Positions 21,990-32,814 of a stretch of 64,000 bases of DNA are shown here, piece after piece. The notes under the pieces were generated by a model that made no database searches, was not told where the DNA came from, and saw nothing but the letters and a program-made list of their open reading frames with translations. Source of the stretch: Oscarella lobularis. Its lineage: Eukaryota; Porifera; Homoscleromorpha; Homosclerophorida; Oscarellidae. Position 1 is the stretch's first letter. Each line of letters opens with the position of its first letter. Location of the stretch: positions 1,798,001-1,862,000 of the forward strand of contig NC_089180.1 of the NCBI RefSeq assembly GCF_947507565.1, in the 5' to 3' direction. The position numbers and the translations under genes were made by a program.

Positions 21990-22222
21990 TCGAAAATGCA
22001 GTCGGGCGTTAAACTTCTTTCCGAGTCCATTCGTGCTTTCGAATCTCTCGTGCGTTGCCAATTCGTCGAGATTCATGGTACGATCGTAACTTGATGAAGT
22101 TGAATGGAAAGAAGACACAACTGATTCTGTTTCGAAAATTTCGTGACTCTACGGATCTCTGTTGATGGGTCTACTGTGAGCCCGACTAATTCGGCTCGCT
22201 ATCTCGGTGTTAATGCTAGTTA
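21990..22222 (+). pseudogene. LINE reverse transcriptase fragment
   Basis: Two frames together read LNGKKTQLILFRKF and then ISVDGSTVSPTNSARYLGVN, the region after the YxDD box in CR1/L2/Jockey-like reverse transcriptases. The shift between them near 22138 and the early stop show decay. Confidence 0.7.
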
Positions 22223-22496
22223 ACAGCCGTTAATGACGTCGCGCAGCGAGGCATGCGCGGCTGCAGACGCCGTTCGAAACTGCAGCAGCGAGCACGCTTT
22301 CTTTTTCTCTGTTTCTCGGCAGTGTACTCCGGTGTTTCTACTATTGATGACGACGAACGAGCAATTGGCGGCGACAAACCCTACGGCCTCGGCACCCGAC
22401 CAGCCCCGTGGCGGTCGCATCATATTGACAATAAAAGCAAGTGAAGTCAAAAAAAACGAAAAATCAATAAATCAATAAGTTTTACTAGTGGGACGG

Positions 22497-23891
22497 CGGA
22501 AGTGTCGTCCAATTGGGCTGGTCAAACACGGAAGAGCTCATAATCGTCGTGGAAAGAGGCACCGTTCTCTATTACAACATCCACGGCCAATTCATTAAAT
22601 CCCAGTCACTTGGTGAAGTAGAAATGCTATTATTAATCTTATTGACTTTTTATAAAGAACTCCATATAGGAAGTCAAAGCGTCGAAGATTTTGGATGCGA
22701 AGATTTTTTGCACTCGCGGAGGAACGGCGGTCGCCGTCCTAACGACGGCATATCGATTCTTCATTTTTCAGGATCGGCTCAAACGTATGGCTGATGTTCC
22801 AGGAATCGATTTTCCGCCGAGCAGCTGGACCGTTATTTCTGATGAACGAGGCATTAAAATTCTGGTTGCCCTTGGCAACGATCTCCTTTTTGTCGACGGA
22901 GGACAAACAAAACATCGAGTAAATATATAATTATTTTTAATTATTTATTTATTTATCAACGGCCTCTTCAATTGGCTGTTTGTTAGAGGAGCGTGCTTTA
23001 TATGTATATACGGGGTTAAGATTTGCCTGTTTTTTGACCAACAAGTGTCTGTACGTCGTTGCGCGCAAGCGACGCTTGCAGTTAAGGCGGACAGAACGCG
23101 TCTAGTGCATAATAATAGCGTGGTAATGGCACGATGAAAAAACTTCAGCAGTCGGACGCTGCCGTTGACCACGCCATTATTATGCGCAAGTGGTGTTGCA
23201 TGCGCCTGATCCGTAAGCGCGGCTCGCGCGCAACAAGTTAGAGACACTTGCCCCCGAAAGTGGGCGTTCCCGCCAGCACTGTTTATGCGCGTATGGCGTT
23301 CCATGCGCCTGATCCGTAAGCGTCACTCGCGCGCAAACAAAGAAGTCACTTGCACCCCAAAAGTAGGCGTTCCCGCCAACACGTTTTATGCGCGTATCCA
23401 TGCGCCTGATCCGTGAGCGCGACTCGCGCGCAAACGAAGAAGACACTTGCCCCCCGAAAGTAGGCGTTCCCTCCAGCAGTCTTTATGCGCTGGCGTTCCT
23501 TGCGCCTGATCCGTAAGCGTCGCTCGAGTTGAAGACACTCGCCTGTCGAAAGTGGACCTCGTTTTCTAACAAATCTTAGAAAAATCGTCGCGATTTGGTA
23601 CAAAGCCCTAACTTCTTGATATTTGTATTGCAGAGGCGGTTGAGAACGTTTTTCTCATTGGTTCATCGGAGCCGGGTGCCGTACTTTTCGACGCATTCAA
23701 AGAATTCGAAGTATAAGATAGAGGAAAATTTGACGCTCTCATCATTTTTTTGTTTTTTAGCGTAAAAGCGCCAAGGCGGACGAATACATCGAATCCTACG
23801 CGACAATCGGACCCTGGAGAAAGCCATTGAACAATGCATCGCCGCCGCCGGCTCCGAACTCGAGCCGTCCTATCAACGTCATTTACTCCGA
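22497..23891 (+). pseudogene. VPS16: VPS16 homologue with missing exons and a frameshift
   Basis: VPS16 is a core subunit of the HOPS/CORVET tethering complexes for endosome-lysosome fusion. Exons: about 22497-22617 (GWSNTEELIIV, NIHGQFIKSQSLGE), 22670-22918 (EVKASKILDAKIF, TRGGTAVAVLTTAYRFF), 23634-23710 (ENVFLIGSSEPGAVLFDAFK) and 23761-23891 (RKSAKADEY). These match the beta-propeller and start of the helical domain of VPS16. About 150 residues expected between exons 2 and 3 are absent; the 715-bp intron there is full of minisatellite. In exon 4, one base is lost near 23790 (ACATCGAATCC where TAC-ATC-CGA is expected); beyond it the next frame reads ILRDNRTLEKAIEQCIAAAG. The following VPS16 exons are not seen. 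Likely a broken or mis-assembled copy. Confidence 0.8.
23040..23560. repeat. about 105-120-bp minisatellite in the VPS16 intron
   Basis: About four to five units marked by TTATGCGC, ATGCGCCTGATCCGTAAGCG, CTCGCGCGCAA and GTGGGCGTTCCCGCCA. The same repeat in the opposite orientation lies at 52110-52450 in the AKT-like gene. Confidence 0.88.
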
Positions 23892-23974
23892 GTCAGGACA
23901 AGAAAAATTAATAATGATAATTATTTAATATTTTTTCTTGAATTAAAAGGCGTCTTAAATTTTTTTTCCTTAAG

Positions 23975-24110
23975 GTTTCGGCTCATCAGAAAGGAATTGG
24001 CTATGCAACAGCTGCGAGATCTGTGCACGCAGATGCAAGACATGCACTTCTGGATTCTCAAAGTCGACCAGGCTCTCATGGAAAAAGTCGAAGAATCGGA
24101 CATTCGGTAA
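23975..24110 (+). CDS. unidentified exon
   Basis: After a plausible acceptor (TTTTTCCTTAAG) a frame reads LIRKELAMQQLRDLCTQMQD and continues helical to a stop at 24108-24110, or to a donor (CG then GTAAAG). It does not match the part of VPS16 expected next, so it may be the last exon of another gene. It overlaps the 3' end of the kelch frame on the other strand. Confidence 0.35.
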
Positions 24111-24591
24111 AGCGCGTAGAACCATTCGCTTCTTTTTCTACGCGAAATAAATCACACCAACGATCTTCCAATGGATCGTACTTCATATAGCCGAACTGGT
24201 CCTCAGGATTAAAGCCAATTGCGAAAACCTTATTAGTGAGAGAAGATAAAATGTAGCGACCTTCAAGATGGTTCACAGGAGAGGAAACGGGTGTCCACGT
24301 TTCCGTCTGTGAATCAAGCACTTCACACATAGTAGAACGTTCGATACTCAAGCCGTAAATGCGATCGCTGCAGGAAACTATTTCAAATCCTTTTCTATTG
24401 TGATGCGTACGTTGTACATCAACGTTCCACTGCCGTCGCTCAGGGTCATATTGCTGAACAACGTCAGTCTTATGAGGCCCCAATAGATCTTCGATAAAGC
24501 CACCAAGAGCGTAAACGTGGGCCGTTTCTGCGTGCGAAATGGATGCGGTTAAGTTGCTTCTAAAGCGTTGCAATGTCAATGGCCAGAACAA
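24076..24591 (-). CDS. kelch-repeat protein, C-terminal part
   Basis: The 171-codon frame contains at least three kelch-type blades: VYALGGFIED followed by VVQQYDPERRQW, then IYGLS followed by CEVLDSQTETWTPVSSP, then VFAIGF followed by YDPLEDRW. Blade order and length fit the C-terminal part of a KLHL/KBTBD-type beta-propeller. No BTB or BACK domain is visible upstream on this strand (24592-24990), so it is partial, or its 5' exons are elsewhere. Kelch propellers usually bind substrates of CUL3 ligases or actin; nothing here decides which. Confidence 0.65.
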   Translation of the reverse strand: MFWPLTLQRFRSNLTASISHAETAHVYALGGFIEDLLGPHKTDVVQQYDPERRQWNVDVQRTHHNRKGFEIVSCSDRIYGLSIERSTMCEVLDSQTETWTPVSSPVNHLEGRYILSSLTNKVFAIGFNPEDQFGYMKYDPLEDRWCDLFRVEKEANGSTRFTECPILRLFP

Positions 24592-24950
24592 GAAAGGCGA
24601 AACTGCGCTGTAGAAAGGGGGAAACGAGCACGCGTGGGCCTGAGGTGACCGTTGGTTTTCTAGGCATATAGCAGCACGACTGGGACATGGACCATTGGTC
24701 AGGTTAGGTTACTTTGGGATTTAGGGGAAAAAATGACCACGCGACGTGTTGTTTTTCTTGGGTACGAAGACATCTGCTAAGTTTCAACGCAGATTGCACA
24801 ATTGCGAACAATGCCAAAGAAACTCCTGTCGAGGTGAAATCATGTCGTTTTTTTTGTGAGCACTCGCAAGAAAGCGAGTTGGCGTTCTAGATTGCGAAGG
24901 CGATGCGTAGGACTCACGCTGTGAAGGAAATGGCCGACTATGTGAACAAC
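24592..24950. other. between kelch and SET genes, no exon assigned
   Basis: Contains CATGGACCATTGGTCAGGTTAGGTTAC and AT-rich sequence. Upstream exons of the SET gene (ankyrin repeats in EHMT proteins) were looked for and not seen. Confidence 0.4.
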
Positions 24951-26270
24951 TTTTTAAGAATGTCAGATAAGAATTGCTCATTGTGCGTTTACGCGACGTT
25001 TGCTCAAGGGACAGGAGCCTTTTCCTATTCTCTGTGTTAACGAGGTGAGACGACGCAGTAGTAGTCAGACAGATAATAAACCCCTTGTTCTATTTGATAA
25101 GGTTGATGGCACGCTTCCTCCGTCAGATTTTGTGTACATTAAGTCGTGCGTCGAAGTGAAAGGACTGCACATTGATCGAAGCATGGAATCCATGGAGGTA
25201 CAAGAAAGATGTTTTTCTAGCTACATTTCGCACCTTGCCCTAGGGATGCAATTGCGGACAGTTGTGCATCGAACGCGGATGCAATTGTGCTCGCAGCAGC
25301 AAAAGACGACGTCTCTGGTTTGACTCCGTATGTCTCATACGCGTCCTTTTGCATTTAACCTAGATAGACGAATCTTTGCGTAGGAGGGAAAGATCAACGC
25401 AGATATCAAAAAGTTTAAAAATCCTATCGTTTTTGAATGCAATCTGAAGTGCAGCTGCTCGTCGCAGTGTCCAAACCGAGTCGTGCAGAAAGGATTGAAG
25501 TAGGCACTCGTCCGCTATTTTGTTAACTAAAAAAGAAGAGAATTAATTGTGAATACTGGCAGGTACAGACTCGAGCTTTTCAGAACGCTTTCAAAAGGTT
25601 TCAAAGTTGTCTAGAGCTTCGCGGACTTCAAAAAGCGAATCGCGAGTTGTTCGTTTAGGGTGGGGCGTTAGAGCGAAGGAAAATATTCCAATGGGCTCAA
25701 TGATATGCGAGTATGTTCCATAACAAGCAAAATGTTGTCACATACTACCACCTGTGTTTTAGATATGCCGGCCAATTGATTACAGACGAAGCAGCAAACC
25801 TTATGAAAGATGATACGTATATCTGTTTGACCTCGATGTCGATGTGAGTGTGAGAGACTGCATTGTGGCTACTAACTATGGGTGCCATTGGTGTTGCAGG
25901 GTCAAATGGACGGCTGTATGTGCATCAATGCTTGTGAGTACGGCAATGTCAGTCGCTTTATTAATCACTCCTGTGAGCCAAATGTCTTTCCTGTGCGCGT
26001 CTTCACTGAGCACCATGTACGTCAAAAGTTGTATTATTATTTATTTAGTTGATACTGTAAATTTTACGTGAAGGATAGGAAATTCCCGAAAATGATTTTC
26101 TTTGCGGAACAAGACATATCAGTTGATGAAGAAATTTGGTAAAACGTGTGTCCCCCCCCCCTCACTTGGATGACTCCTTTGCAGTTTTGACTACGGGGAC
26201 CGATTTTGGAATATTAAACACAAAGAGTTTCCGTGTTCCTGCGGCACCGAATCGTGCAGATTTGGAGAAA
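24950..26270 (+). pseudogene. EHMT (G9a/GLP)-like histone H3K9 methyltransferase, SET region with a 2-nt frameshift
   Basis: Ten exons with introns of about 45-75 bp: up to 25044, 25102-25197, 25244-25327, 25384-25499, 25563-25597, 25659-25710, 25763-25841, 25900-26018, about 26065-26118 and about 26185-26270. Pre-SET Cys cluster: GCNCGQLCIERGCNC and CNLKCSCSSQCPNRVVQ. SET core: [40 protein letters not shown] (cofactor/Zn NHSCxPN motif) and FDYGDRFW. Post-[11 protein letters not shown]. Family members write H3K9me1/2 in the nucleus. In exon 7 the frame breaks near 25823: an extra AT (ACGTATATCTG) separates DDTY from LFDLDVD. Only the SET half is present; ankyrin repeats are not seen. Confidence 0.82.
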
Positions 26271-26850
26271 AAAAACATGACTGCTGCTAGTGTTTTCTCT
26301 TTTTTCGCGCTTTTGGTTCTTCCTTGTCACGTTCTGGAAGGTCTTATGAGCCACGATCGCCGCAGTTGTACGGGGTAAAAAACGCAGTTTGCGAGGAGCC
26401 TTATCCAGAGGATGCTCCGTAACCGTCGAGGGTCTGGTACTTACCTCTCCTTTCACCATGGATCCATGTTGAATGCCGAGCAGACCTTTCCTTCAGCGTT
26501 TCTTTCTATACCTATAAATAGGATTGGAGAAGAAAAGGGAATTCGCAATCTAACAGTTGAAGACGTAATGCAAATCGTCAAATTGAATGCTGACCAAAGG
26601 AGTTATTCGCAAGTACAGAGTCAATATCGGACAAGCGTACTGAGCCCTTGCATGGTGCAGCGACCCCCAACCCCTGCGTTGCAACCTTGCTTATTGAGAA
26701 ACAACCACACAAAATTGCAGAGCTATTCGTTACACGAACGCTACTATGGCGCTAGAACAGTGTCAAAAAATAGCCTCGCGTGCTTCAGGCCCTTCTCCTC
26801 TTCTCCCGAATAAACTCGAAGGGCAGGCGTTCCTTCTTTCGTTCAAATCA
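26271..26850. other. no gene recognised
   Basis: A 133-codon plus-strand frame (26412-26813) has no recognisable motif. Its last part, CAGGCCCTTCTCCTCTTCTCCC (26788), resembles the arms of the hairpin at 36611-36664, so the region probably includes an element end. Confidence 0.4.
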
Positions 26851-26867
26851 TTCCCTGTTGTAGCGCC

Positions 26868-27170
26868 ATACCGAAGGATCCTTATGAGTCGATGTCTATG
26901 AGAAAATTAATTCCGTAGACCAGTCTAAAAGCCTCAAAAGAATCCTCATGAGTCGATGTCTATGGGAAAATCAATTCCATAGCCCAGTCAAAAGCAGGTA
27001 GCTCGTCAAAGCATCCTCATGAGTCGATGTTGATGGGAAAATTAATTCCGTAGACCAGCCAAAAGAATCCTTATGAGTCGATGTCTATGGGAAACCAGTC
27101 AAAAGGCTCGTTCGTTATGAGTCGATGTCTATAGAAATATCGATTCCATAGACCAGTCAAAAGGCTTGTC
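26868..27170 (-). repeat. 54-bp satellite, reverse-oriented diverged array
   Basis: About five or six copies of TGAGTCGATGTCTATGGGAA, AATTAATTCC and GTAGACCAGTCAAAAG, the reverse complement of the arrays at 39512-40632 and 41578-41897. Copies here are more diverged and of uneven length. Confidence 0.9.
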
Positions 27171-27218
27171 AGCATTTTTCTCTAGCGTTTCTGCAACATC
27201 TTCGGCAAGGTCGTTTGA

Positions 27219-27303
27219 ATGAATAAATGAATGAATGAATGAATGAATGAATGAATGAATGAATGAATGAATGATACAAATGAATGAATGAATGAATGAA
27301 TGA
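27219..27303. repeat. (GAAT)n microsatellite
   Basis: Tandem GAAT/AATG with one GATACAAATG interruption; the complement of the ATTC array at 1-717, which has the same GTATC interruption. Confidence 0.98.
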
Positions 27304-28560
27304 TGGTCAAAAGATCGATATCGTCCTAATCGGTCCAGGCCTTCTGGTCTGCAAAGAGACATTTCCGGGAAGGCGGGGATGCCACACCTTCCGGCTCATG
27401 GGACAGCACAGCTTCATTCACGAGTGGCATCGCCAAAGGAGAATGCAATCGATTAACCTTCGAAGAAGGAGTTTGGACCATACGGCGGCGAGCCTGCGCT
27501 TCGATTGCTCGCGATTCGGTTGTTTACTCATAGAAGCACAAAAGAGAGGAATTCTTCTAGGAGCGTTTTGAATTAGACTAGGTTCGCAGTAGATAATGAC
27601 TAACCATTCATTAACGTAGCTGATTTTGCATAAATAATGATATAAACGTGATGAAACCTTGACGAACCGAGACGATCACGCGGCGTATCCGAAAAGCTTA
27701 TCTACGACACGCATTGCGATATAAGCTCGCCGAATAAACGAAAACCCTGTAGGAAGTACACAGTTGGAGCGAATACGCGAAATGTGCTGAAAATTGCGAG
27801 ATACAGATAAACTTGAAATTTTTAGCGCGCGTTAGTGCAAACCCCCCCCTGTGGAGACCCTGCTGGAGACCAGACAGCTGGCCAGAGATGGCCGAGGGAT
27901 CAGACAAAAGGCCGACGCTGGAGGAATTCAAGGACTTCCGCGGCGACGTAAAGTACATGGAAAGATGCGGCGCCTACAAATTCGGCGGAACCAAGGTAAA
28001 ACCGGAGAAAAAAGATATTTTGCTCAATCAAACGAAACCAGTGGCGTAACCAGACAAATGTTTTTTTTGCCTCCCCAACCGCCTCAACTCCGCCTCGATT
28101 TCAGGTCATTCCGCCCAATTCATGCTATTTTTTCTCGTCTCTAGCCTCATCTTCTTGACAGCTACAAAGCAACCCAACTAAAGAATGACTTTGGACCATT
28201 GAGGCGGATATACGTATAACATTTGCACGTTTGTGATTGTTCTATTCTGCAGCGATTCCGCGTTGGCTCCTGCGACGATTTGGCATGGCGGCGATACGGT
28301 GCCCCATTCGGCGACGACGTAGTCGATTGCGAATTGGATTGCTCGCGCTACGTCGGTTCGGTCGCCCATGGCGATTGGAACGGCTCTGGTGGCGGTGCCC
28401 GCGATGAGCTCTATTGTGTGTTTAGTTCACTTTCCCGGGCTTATTGGCATGTGTATTTGAGTAAAGATAGGCAGACGCAAGCAGATCGTATTTTGGACCA
28501 TAAGAATCAAAGATCGAAACCCCATCTTTCATTCTTAGGATCCTAAATATTAGAGATTGA
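27304..28560. other. unassigned; coding-like stretch at 28170-28420 on the minus strand
   Basis: At 28420-28178 the minus strand reads ELIAGTATRAVPIAMGDRTD and AIQFAIDYVVAEWGTVSPP with good third-position bias, but no motif is recognised. 28388-28490 is duplicated at about 29205-29320 (CCCGCGATGAGCTCTAT). At about 27850-27995 the plus strand reads MAEGSDKRPTLEEFKDFRGD before a GTAAAA donor. Confidence 0.3.
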
Positions 28561-29357
28561 TTCTTAAGGTCCTAAATATCAATTTCTAATGTTTAGCAAA
28601 ATGCGTATTTAGCTTTCGAGCAAGTCAGTGTACGAAATGAAAGCAAGCACGTCACAATAGATTTAATTAATAAGCGGAAACACATCGCATCAGAGAGCAC
28701 CAACAGCGGAAGTATTTCCCAATAGACCATATTCTATAGACCCGCCATGGCTGGGTCTACGCAACAGGATAGGGTCTATTGAGATACGTTCCGCATGACC
28801 AAAAGTTCCACCGTTCAAGAGATTAGAGAAGTGACTGACGTATAAAGCATGAATGGTGCTGTATAAACGGAATGCTCGACTCCATATGCGAGGTTTTTGG
28901 GCCCACTTATAGAGTACGTCATACGCCGTGAGGTTTCTGGAGAATGGCTCATTTGTCGCCCGATCTTTTGCACGTTATTGTGGTACAAAGGAGGCCGTAG
29001 CGTGTGTCAACTGGTCTCCCTTTTAATTAAGGCACACAATTCAGAGCGCGTGGTGACATAATGAATTAAGAAAAACGCACCAGGGTCGGTGCCGGGGAAA
29101 TAGTTACATGTACTCTACATGCACATATGCATGCACGGGGAAATAGATACATGTACTCTACATGCTTTGCAGCGCGAGTGTTGATCGTCCTACCGTGTAC
29201 ATTATCTATGGTGGGGGCGCCCGCGATAAGCTCTATGGTGACGTGCTTAGTACACTTTTCCGGGCTTGCTCGCATCATGTGTTCATGTGAGCAAAGATAA
29301 GCAGACGTAAGCTGATCGCGAGCAGAATGCTCGCTGTAAAGCAAAGCAAGTTGCGTA
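28561..29357. repeat. unnamed dispersed repeats
   Basis: 28890-29070 is duplicated at 29755-29950 in the same orientation (shared TACGTCATACGCCGTGA, GAATGGCTCA and GGCACACAATTCA). 28728-28785 is a local inverted repeat around GGGTCTA. 29205-29320 duplicates 28388-28490. Confidence 0.65.
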
Positions 29358-29701
29358 TACCGTACTCGCGCGATTAGAACCCCACTCTCGATTGGAGCCC
29401 CTCTCGTATAGTGCCCCCCTTTCTCGATGAGTTGAAAAATTAAAGCCCCATCTCGAATACAGCCCCGGGGCTGTATTTGAGGTTACAGCAGATACGTCGG
29501 AGACAGACAGCAGCGATACAGAAAATGAATAGTGTGCTTTCCAATTGAAATTGCAAGCTTGTCGTAGGTAATGTAGCTTGTTAACGTATACTGAATGAAA
29601 TAATAAAGCCCCATTTCGATTAGAGCCCCAGTCTCAATTATAGCCCCAAGCTCGAGTTGAAACAATAGAGTCCCAGTGGCTCTAATCGCGCGAGTACGGT
29701 A
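29358..29701. mobile_element. 344-bp MITE with 21-bp perfect TIRs and TA target
   Basis: TACCGTACTCGCGCGATTAG begins at 29358, and its reverse complement ends at 29701. Both ends abut TA, as for Tc1/mariner/pogo elements. The interior is a series of GATTAGAGCCCC-like subrepeats in both orientations and has no ORF. Confidence 0.85.
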
Positions 29702-29754
29702 TATAGCTTGCGAGCAAGCCAGTGTAAGGCAATTGAGCGCCTGCCCTCCAGTTC

Positions 29755-29971
29755 AAGTTTTTGGGCTCACGTATAGATTACGTCATACGCCGTGAAGTTT
29801 TTTGGCGAATGGCTCAATCGTTGATACGCGATATTTCCACGCTCTTGCGGTGAAAAATAAGGCGTAGTGTATGTCAACCAACCTCCCTTTTAGGGCACAC
29901 AATTCAAAGTGCGTGGTGCCGTATGACGTCATAATGAAGACAAAAGCACCAGGGATTGTGCACCCCATAAG
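29755..29971. repeat. second copy of the 28890-29070 repeat plus CRE-like module
   Basis: Homologous to 28890-29070, ending with the TATGACGTCATAATGAAGAC module also seen at 18627-18680. Confidence 0.75.
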
Positions 29972-30042
29972 TCCGCATAAGGTGCTTCGCACGGGGAAAT
30001 AGCCACCGCAGTGTCGTGCACGTATTGGTAGTCCTATAACGC

Positions 30043-30245
30043 CGGTGATCACAGTTACCCTGTGATCAAAGATACCCTGTGATCACACATAACCGGCGAT
30101 TACAGTTACACTGTGATCACAGTTACCCTGTGATCACAGATACCTCGTTATTCCAGTTAACTTGTAATTACAGTTACCCTGTGATCACAGATACCCTGGT
30201 ATTATAGTTACCCTGTGATCGAAGTTACACAATCTCCGTGTGATC
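30043..30245. repeat. tandem repeat built on TGTGATCACAG
   Basis: About ten units of GTTACCCTGTGATCACAG or GATACCCTGTGATCACA, each containing the palindrome TGTGATCACA. A shorter array of the same unit is at 51585-51690. Confidence 0.92.
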
Positions 30246-30249
30246 ACAA

Positions 30250-31223
30250 TGCTTCTCAGCATAAGTTTCCAATCCGCTAGCGCGCGCTTAAAAGGCGCGT
30301 AATTCAAATTTGGTAAAACATACGCGTCTACAATTTTGGAAACTGTTTCCTAATGTACCTATCTGCAATACCGCGGCTTATCTAAGAAGTATCACTAAGT
30401 AGGAAGGCGCTAGGTCGCGACATTCTTCGAACAGCAGTCGTTTCGGAAACGCGCGTTTTCTATATCCAAACCCGCGTTTCTCAGAGGACTTCCCAAAGAG
30501 TTTTTGTTCTATAGTGCATAATCTAAAAATTCATCGTAGCGTTTGCCTAAATTCGCTTTCGTTTCCAGTTTACAGACCGATAAGTACCGAATAGCACCCT
30601 GACTTTAGGTTCGTTTTCTCGAGGAACCATAGCACTTATCGAATTCGGACAAGCGCAGTCTTATTCTACACCCAATACTCTAAAAATTCATCGTAGGGTT
30701 TAGCTCTAAGTGGTTTCCTTTAGGAGCTATCCCGTTTCGAAAACTTCCCTACATTTCCTTTAGCGCGCTTTAAAACAGAGGAACGATTTCGCTTCGAAAT
30801 CCGATGTTACAGTGGGTTTTCGCCACAGCCGCTGGGCTTTACGCGTTATTCGAATGCTAATAAAATGATTCCAGAACCTTTCGCGTGCCCGAAAATTACG
30901 ATACTAATTTTTTTCCCTACAAATGGTTTCTATGTGCTTTTGCGCTTGTTCTACAGTAGATAAGATCGGTATTTAGTTCTCGAAAAGGCCACCAGGCCTA
31001 AGTAAACCGAGGCTAAATACGGGACTCTGTCTAACGGTCGGATAGATCAACCAATCGCAGTTAAGGTCACGTGATTGCGCGAACCTCTGCCATTGGTTGA
31101 CTCGCTATCTTGCTCTACGTAGGCAACTAAATAGATTAGGGTCTTGCGAGTCTCCCGGTCTTTTCGGGGACCCCGTACGACCTTCGGTTGCTAAGCTAGC
31201 GCACTTTAAGGGAGTGGAAATTC
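30250..31223. other. no gene recognised
   Basis: Contains two copies of CTAAAAATTCATCGTAG (about 30523 and 30681) and, at 31151-31181, a 31-bp stretch identical to 60368-60398. Otherwise unassigned. Confidence 0.45.
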
Positions 31224-32180
31224 ATGCTGAGAAGCACTGTACCGACGTCGTTTGCTGACTCGCTGTCGCACATGCTATCGATCGTTCAGTTCAAAATGGC
31301 GATACTACGGTTCGTGCCGCCCGCCGTGCTGTACGTGGAGGTCGCCGCTAATACAGCCAAGCGTGTGAACCTTGCCAAATGCCATGTCGCTCGCAGACGA
31401 CCCAACCCGACGTCGTTCGTTGACCCCGCCGTGCCATCTGCTCCTCTCGATGCTCCAATTCTCGTTGTTGACGGATCCTTCATCTCCATGCAACCACGTA
31501 CGCTTATGTAGCTACGCCGTGCACCTGCCAGATCGAGGCCTACCAAGACCTATATATACCGCGCAGGGGCCAGCAGACATCTTTTATCATATCGCCACTT
31601 TTTGTTGATTGAGAACACGCATATAAAGCCACCAAACAGCAAAAAATCGAAACTGTCTTCGACTTACTTCTTTATAAAACCGAGTAGGACTTCATAATAG
31701 TGAAATCGTTCCTCGCTCTGGCAAATTTCAACTTCGACTTGCATAACTTCCTCTTCGCGATGACGAACGACGGCCGCCTAAGCACGAACGGCGCGACCAC
31801 ACCCTCGTACCACAGCCTGCTGGTAGGCGCGATCCACCGTCAAGAGCACTTCCTCATCGCATCCCGGCATCACGTACGTCGTCGATATTTTGAGCGGCGC
31901 CGTTGGAAAGTCCGTCTTATCTGCGAAGCGAAAAAATATCGCCTGCTCTGCACAAGCACTTACACGCGACCTGGGGACAGCACAAAGAACTTCCCCTTCG
32001 TGCCAATTGCAACGCAATCCAGCATGAATCATGGATCTCTCCACCAGAACAGCGACACACTCGAACAGTTCCGCTTTCCAAAACAAGGAGACAAATCACA
32101 CACCTAGTAACTGTCAATGCGAATGCACTACACCCTACCCTAAATAGTAACAAACATCCCACCATAACATTTATCACTTG
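31224..32180. other. open frames on both strands, not assigned
   Basis: GC-rich sequence keeps frames open on both strands at 31224-31546 and 31700-32107. No domain is recognised. It may be the 5' (gag-like) part of the Gypsy remnant that follows. Confidence 0.3.
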
Positions 32181-32187
32181 TTGCCCA

Positions 32188-32212
32188 TCCCCCCCCCCCC
32201 CCCCCCCCCCCC
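32188..32212. repeat. poly-C run
   Basis: About 25 consecutive C residues followed by ACACGACC. Likely length-unstable in assembly. Confidence 0.95.
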
Positions 32213-32459
32213 CACACGACCGTAAATATCCTCCAGGCACGCACCATCTCATCACCACACCTCTGTTTCTCACACTCACACCTTTCTATCTCCACAGGAA
32301 TCTTCTTCAATGCTCCGCCACGCACCGCCCAACTGTTTATTCCTATTCCTAACCACTGCCTCCAGCTGGACCGATGCTATCGGATCTTCACAGCTGCACA
32401 GAAGCGTGCCGTCTGAACTCGATCAAACGGCTTCCAGCCACGATGTCAATCTTTCCAGC

Positions 32460-32740
32460 CCAGCTCTCTACATCCGACGTCACACTCAAGAAGATGACTC
32501 GCTGCAGGCACTTATTCGAGTTCTTCGCTCTGGATGGCCTCACTCAAAAAGTTCACTACCCATCACTTTCACACCCTACTTTGCGGTCCGCGACCAGCTC
32601 GTCGAGCAGGATGGAATTCTCTACAAGGGCCAATGCGTTCTGATTCCAGAAAAGATGCGCTCGACAACACTTCAGAAGCTCCATGCTTCTCACATCGGCA
32701 TTAATGGCTGCATCCTACGCGCTAGCATGGCGACCCGATA
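32460..32740 (+). pseudogene. Gypsy pol fragment, RNase H to integrase linker
   Basis: DDSLQALIRVLRSGWPHSKS, VRDQLVEQDGILYKGQCVLI and LHASHIGINGCILRA match the H2C2 zinc-binding linker before Ty3/Gypsy integrase. The His pair of the HHCC motif is visible (KLHASHIG), but the element leaves the family pattern at about 32735 before the Cys pair. Confidence 0.8.
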
Positions 32741-32814
32741 CTCGGACGATTCCTCCGACAGACGCGTAACTTTCAAGAAAATGAACAACGATCGAGTACG
32801 GCTTCAGCCACCCC

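Noticed and set aside
30043-30245. Cluster of CRP/FNR-like operators (TGTGATCACA)
   Set aside because: The palindrome is part of a tandem repeat in a eukaryotic intergenic region; no bacterial context.
31224-31546. Overlapping ORFs on both strands as genes
   Set aside because: GC-rich sequence keeps both strands open; no motif on either.
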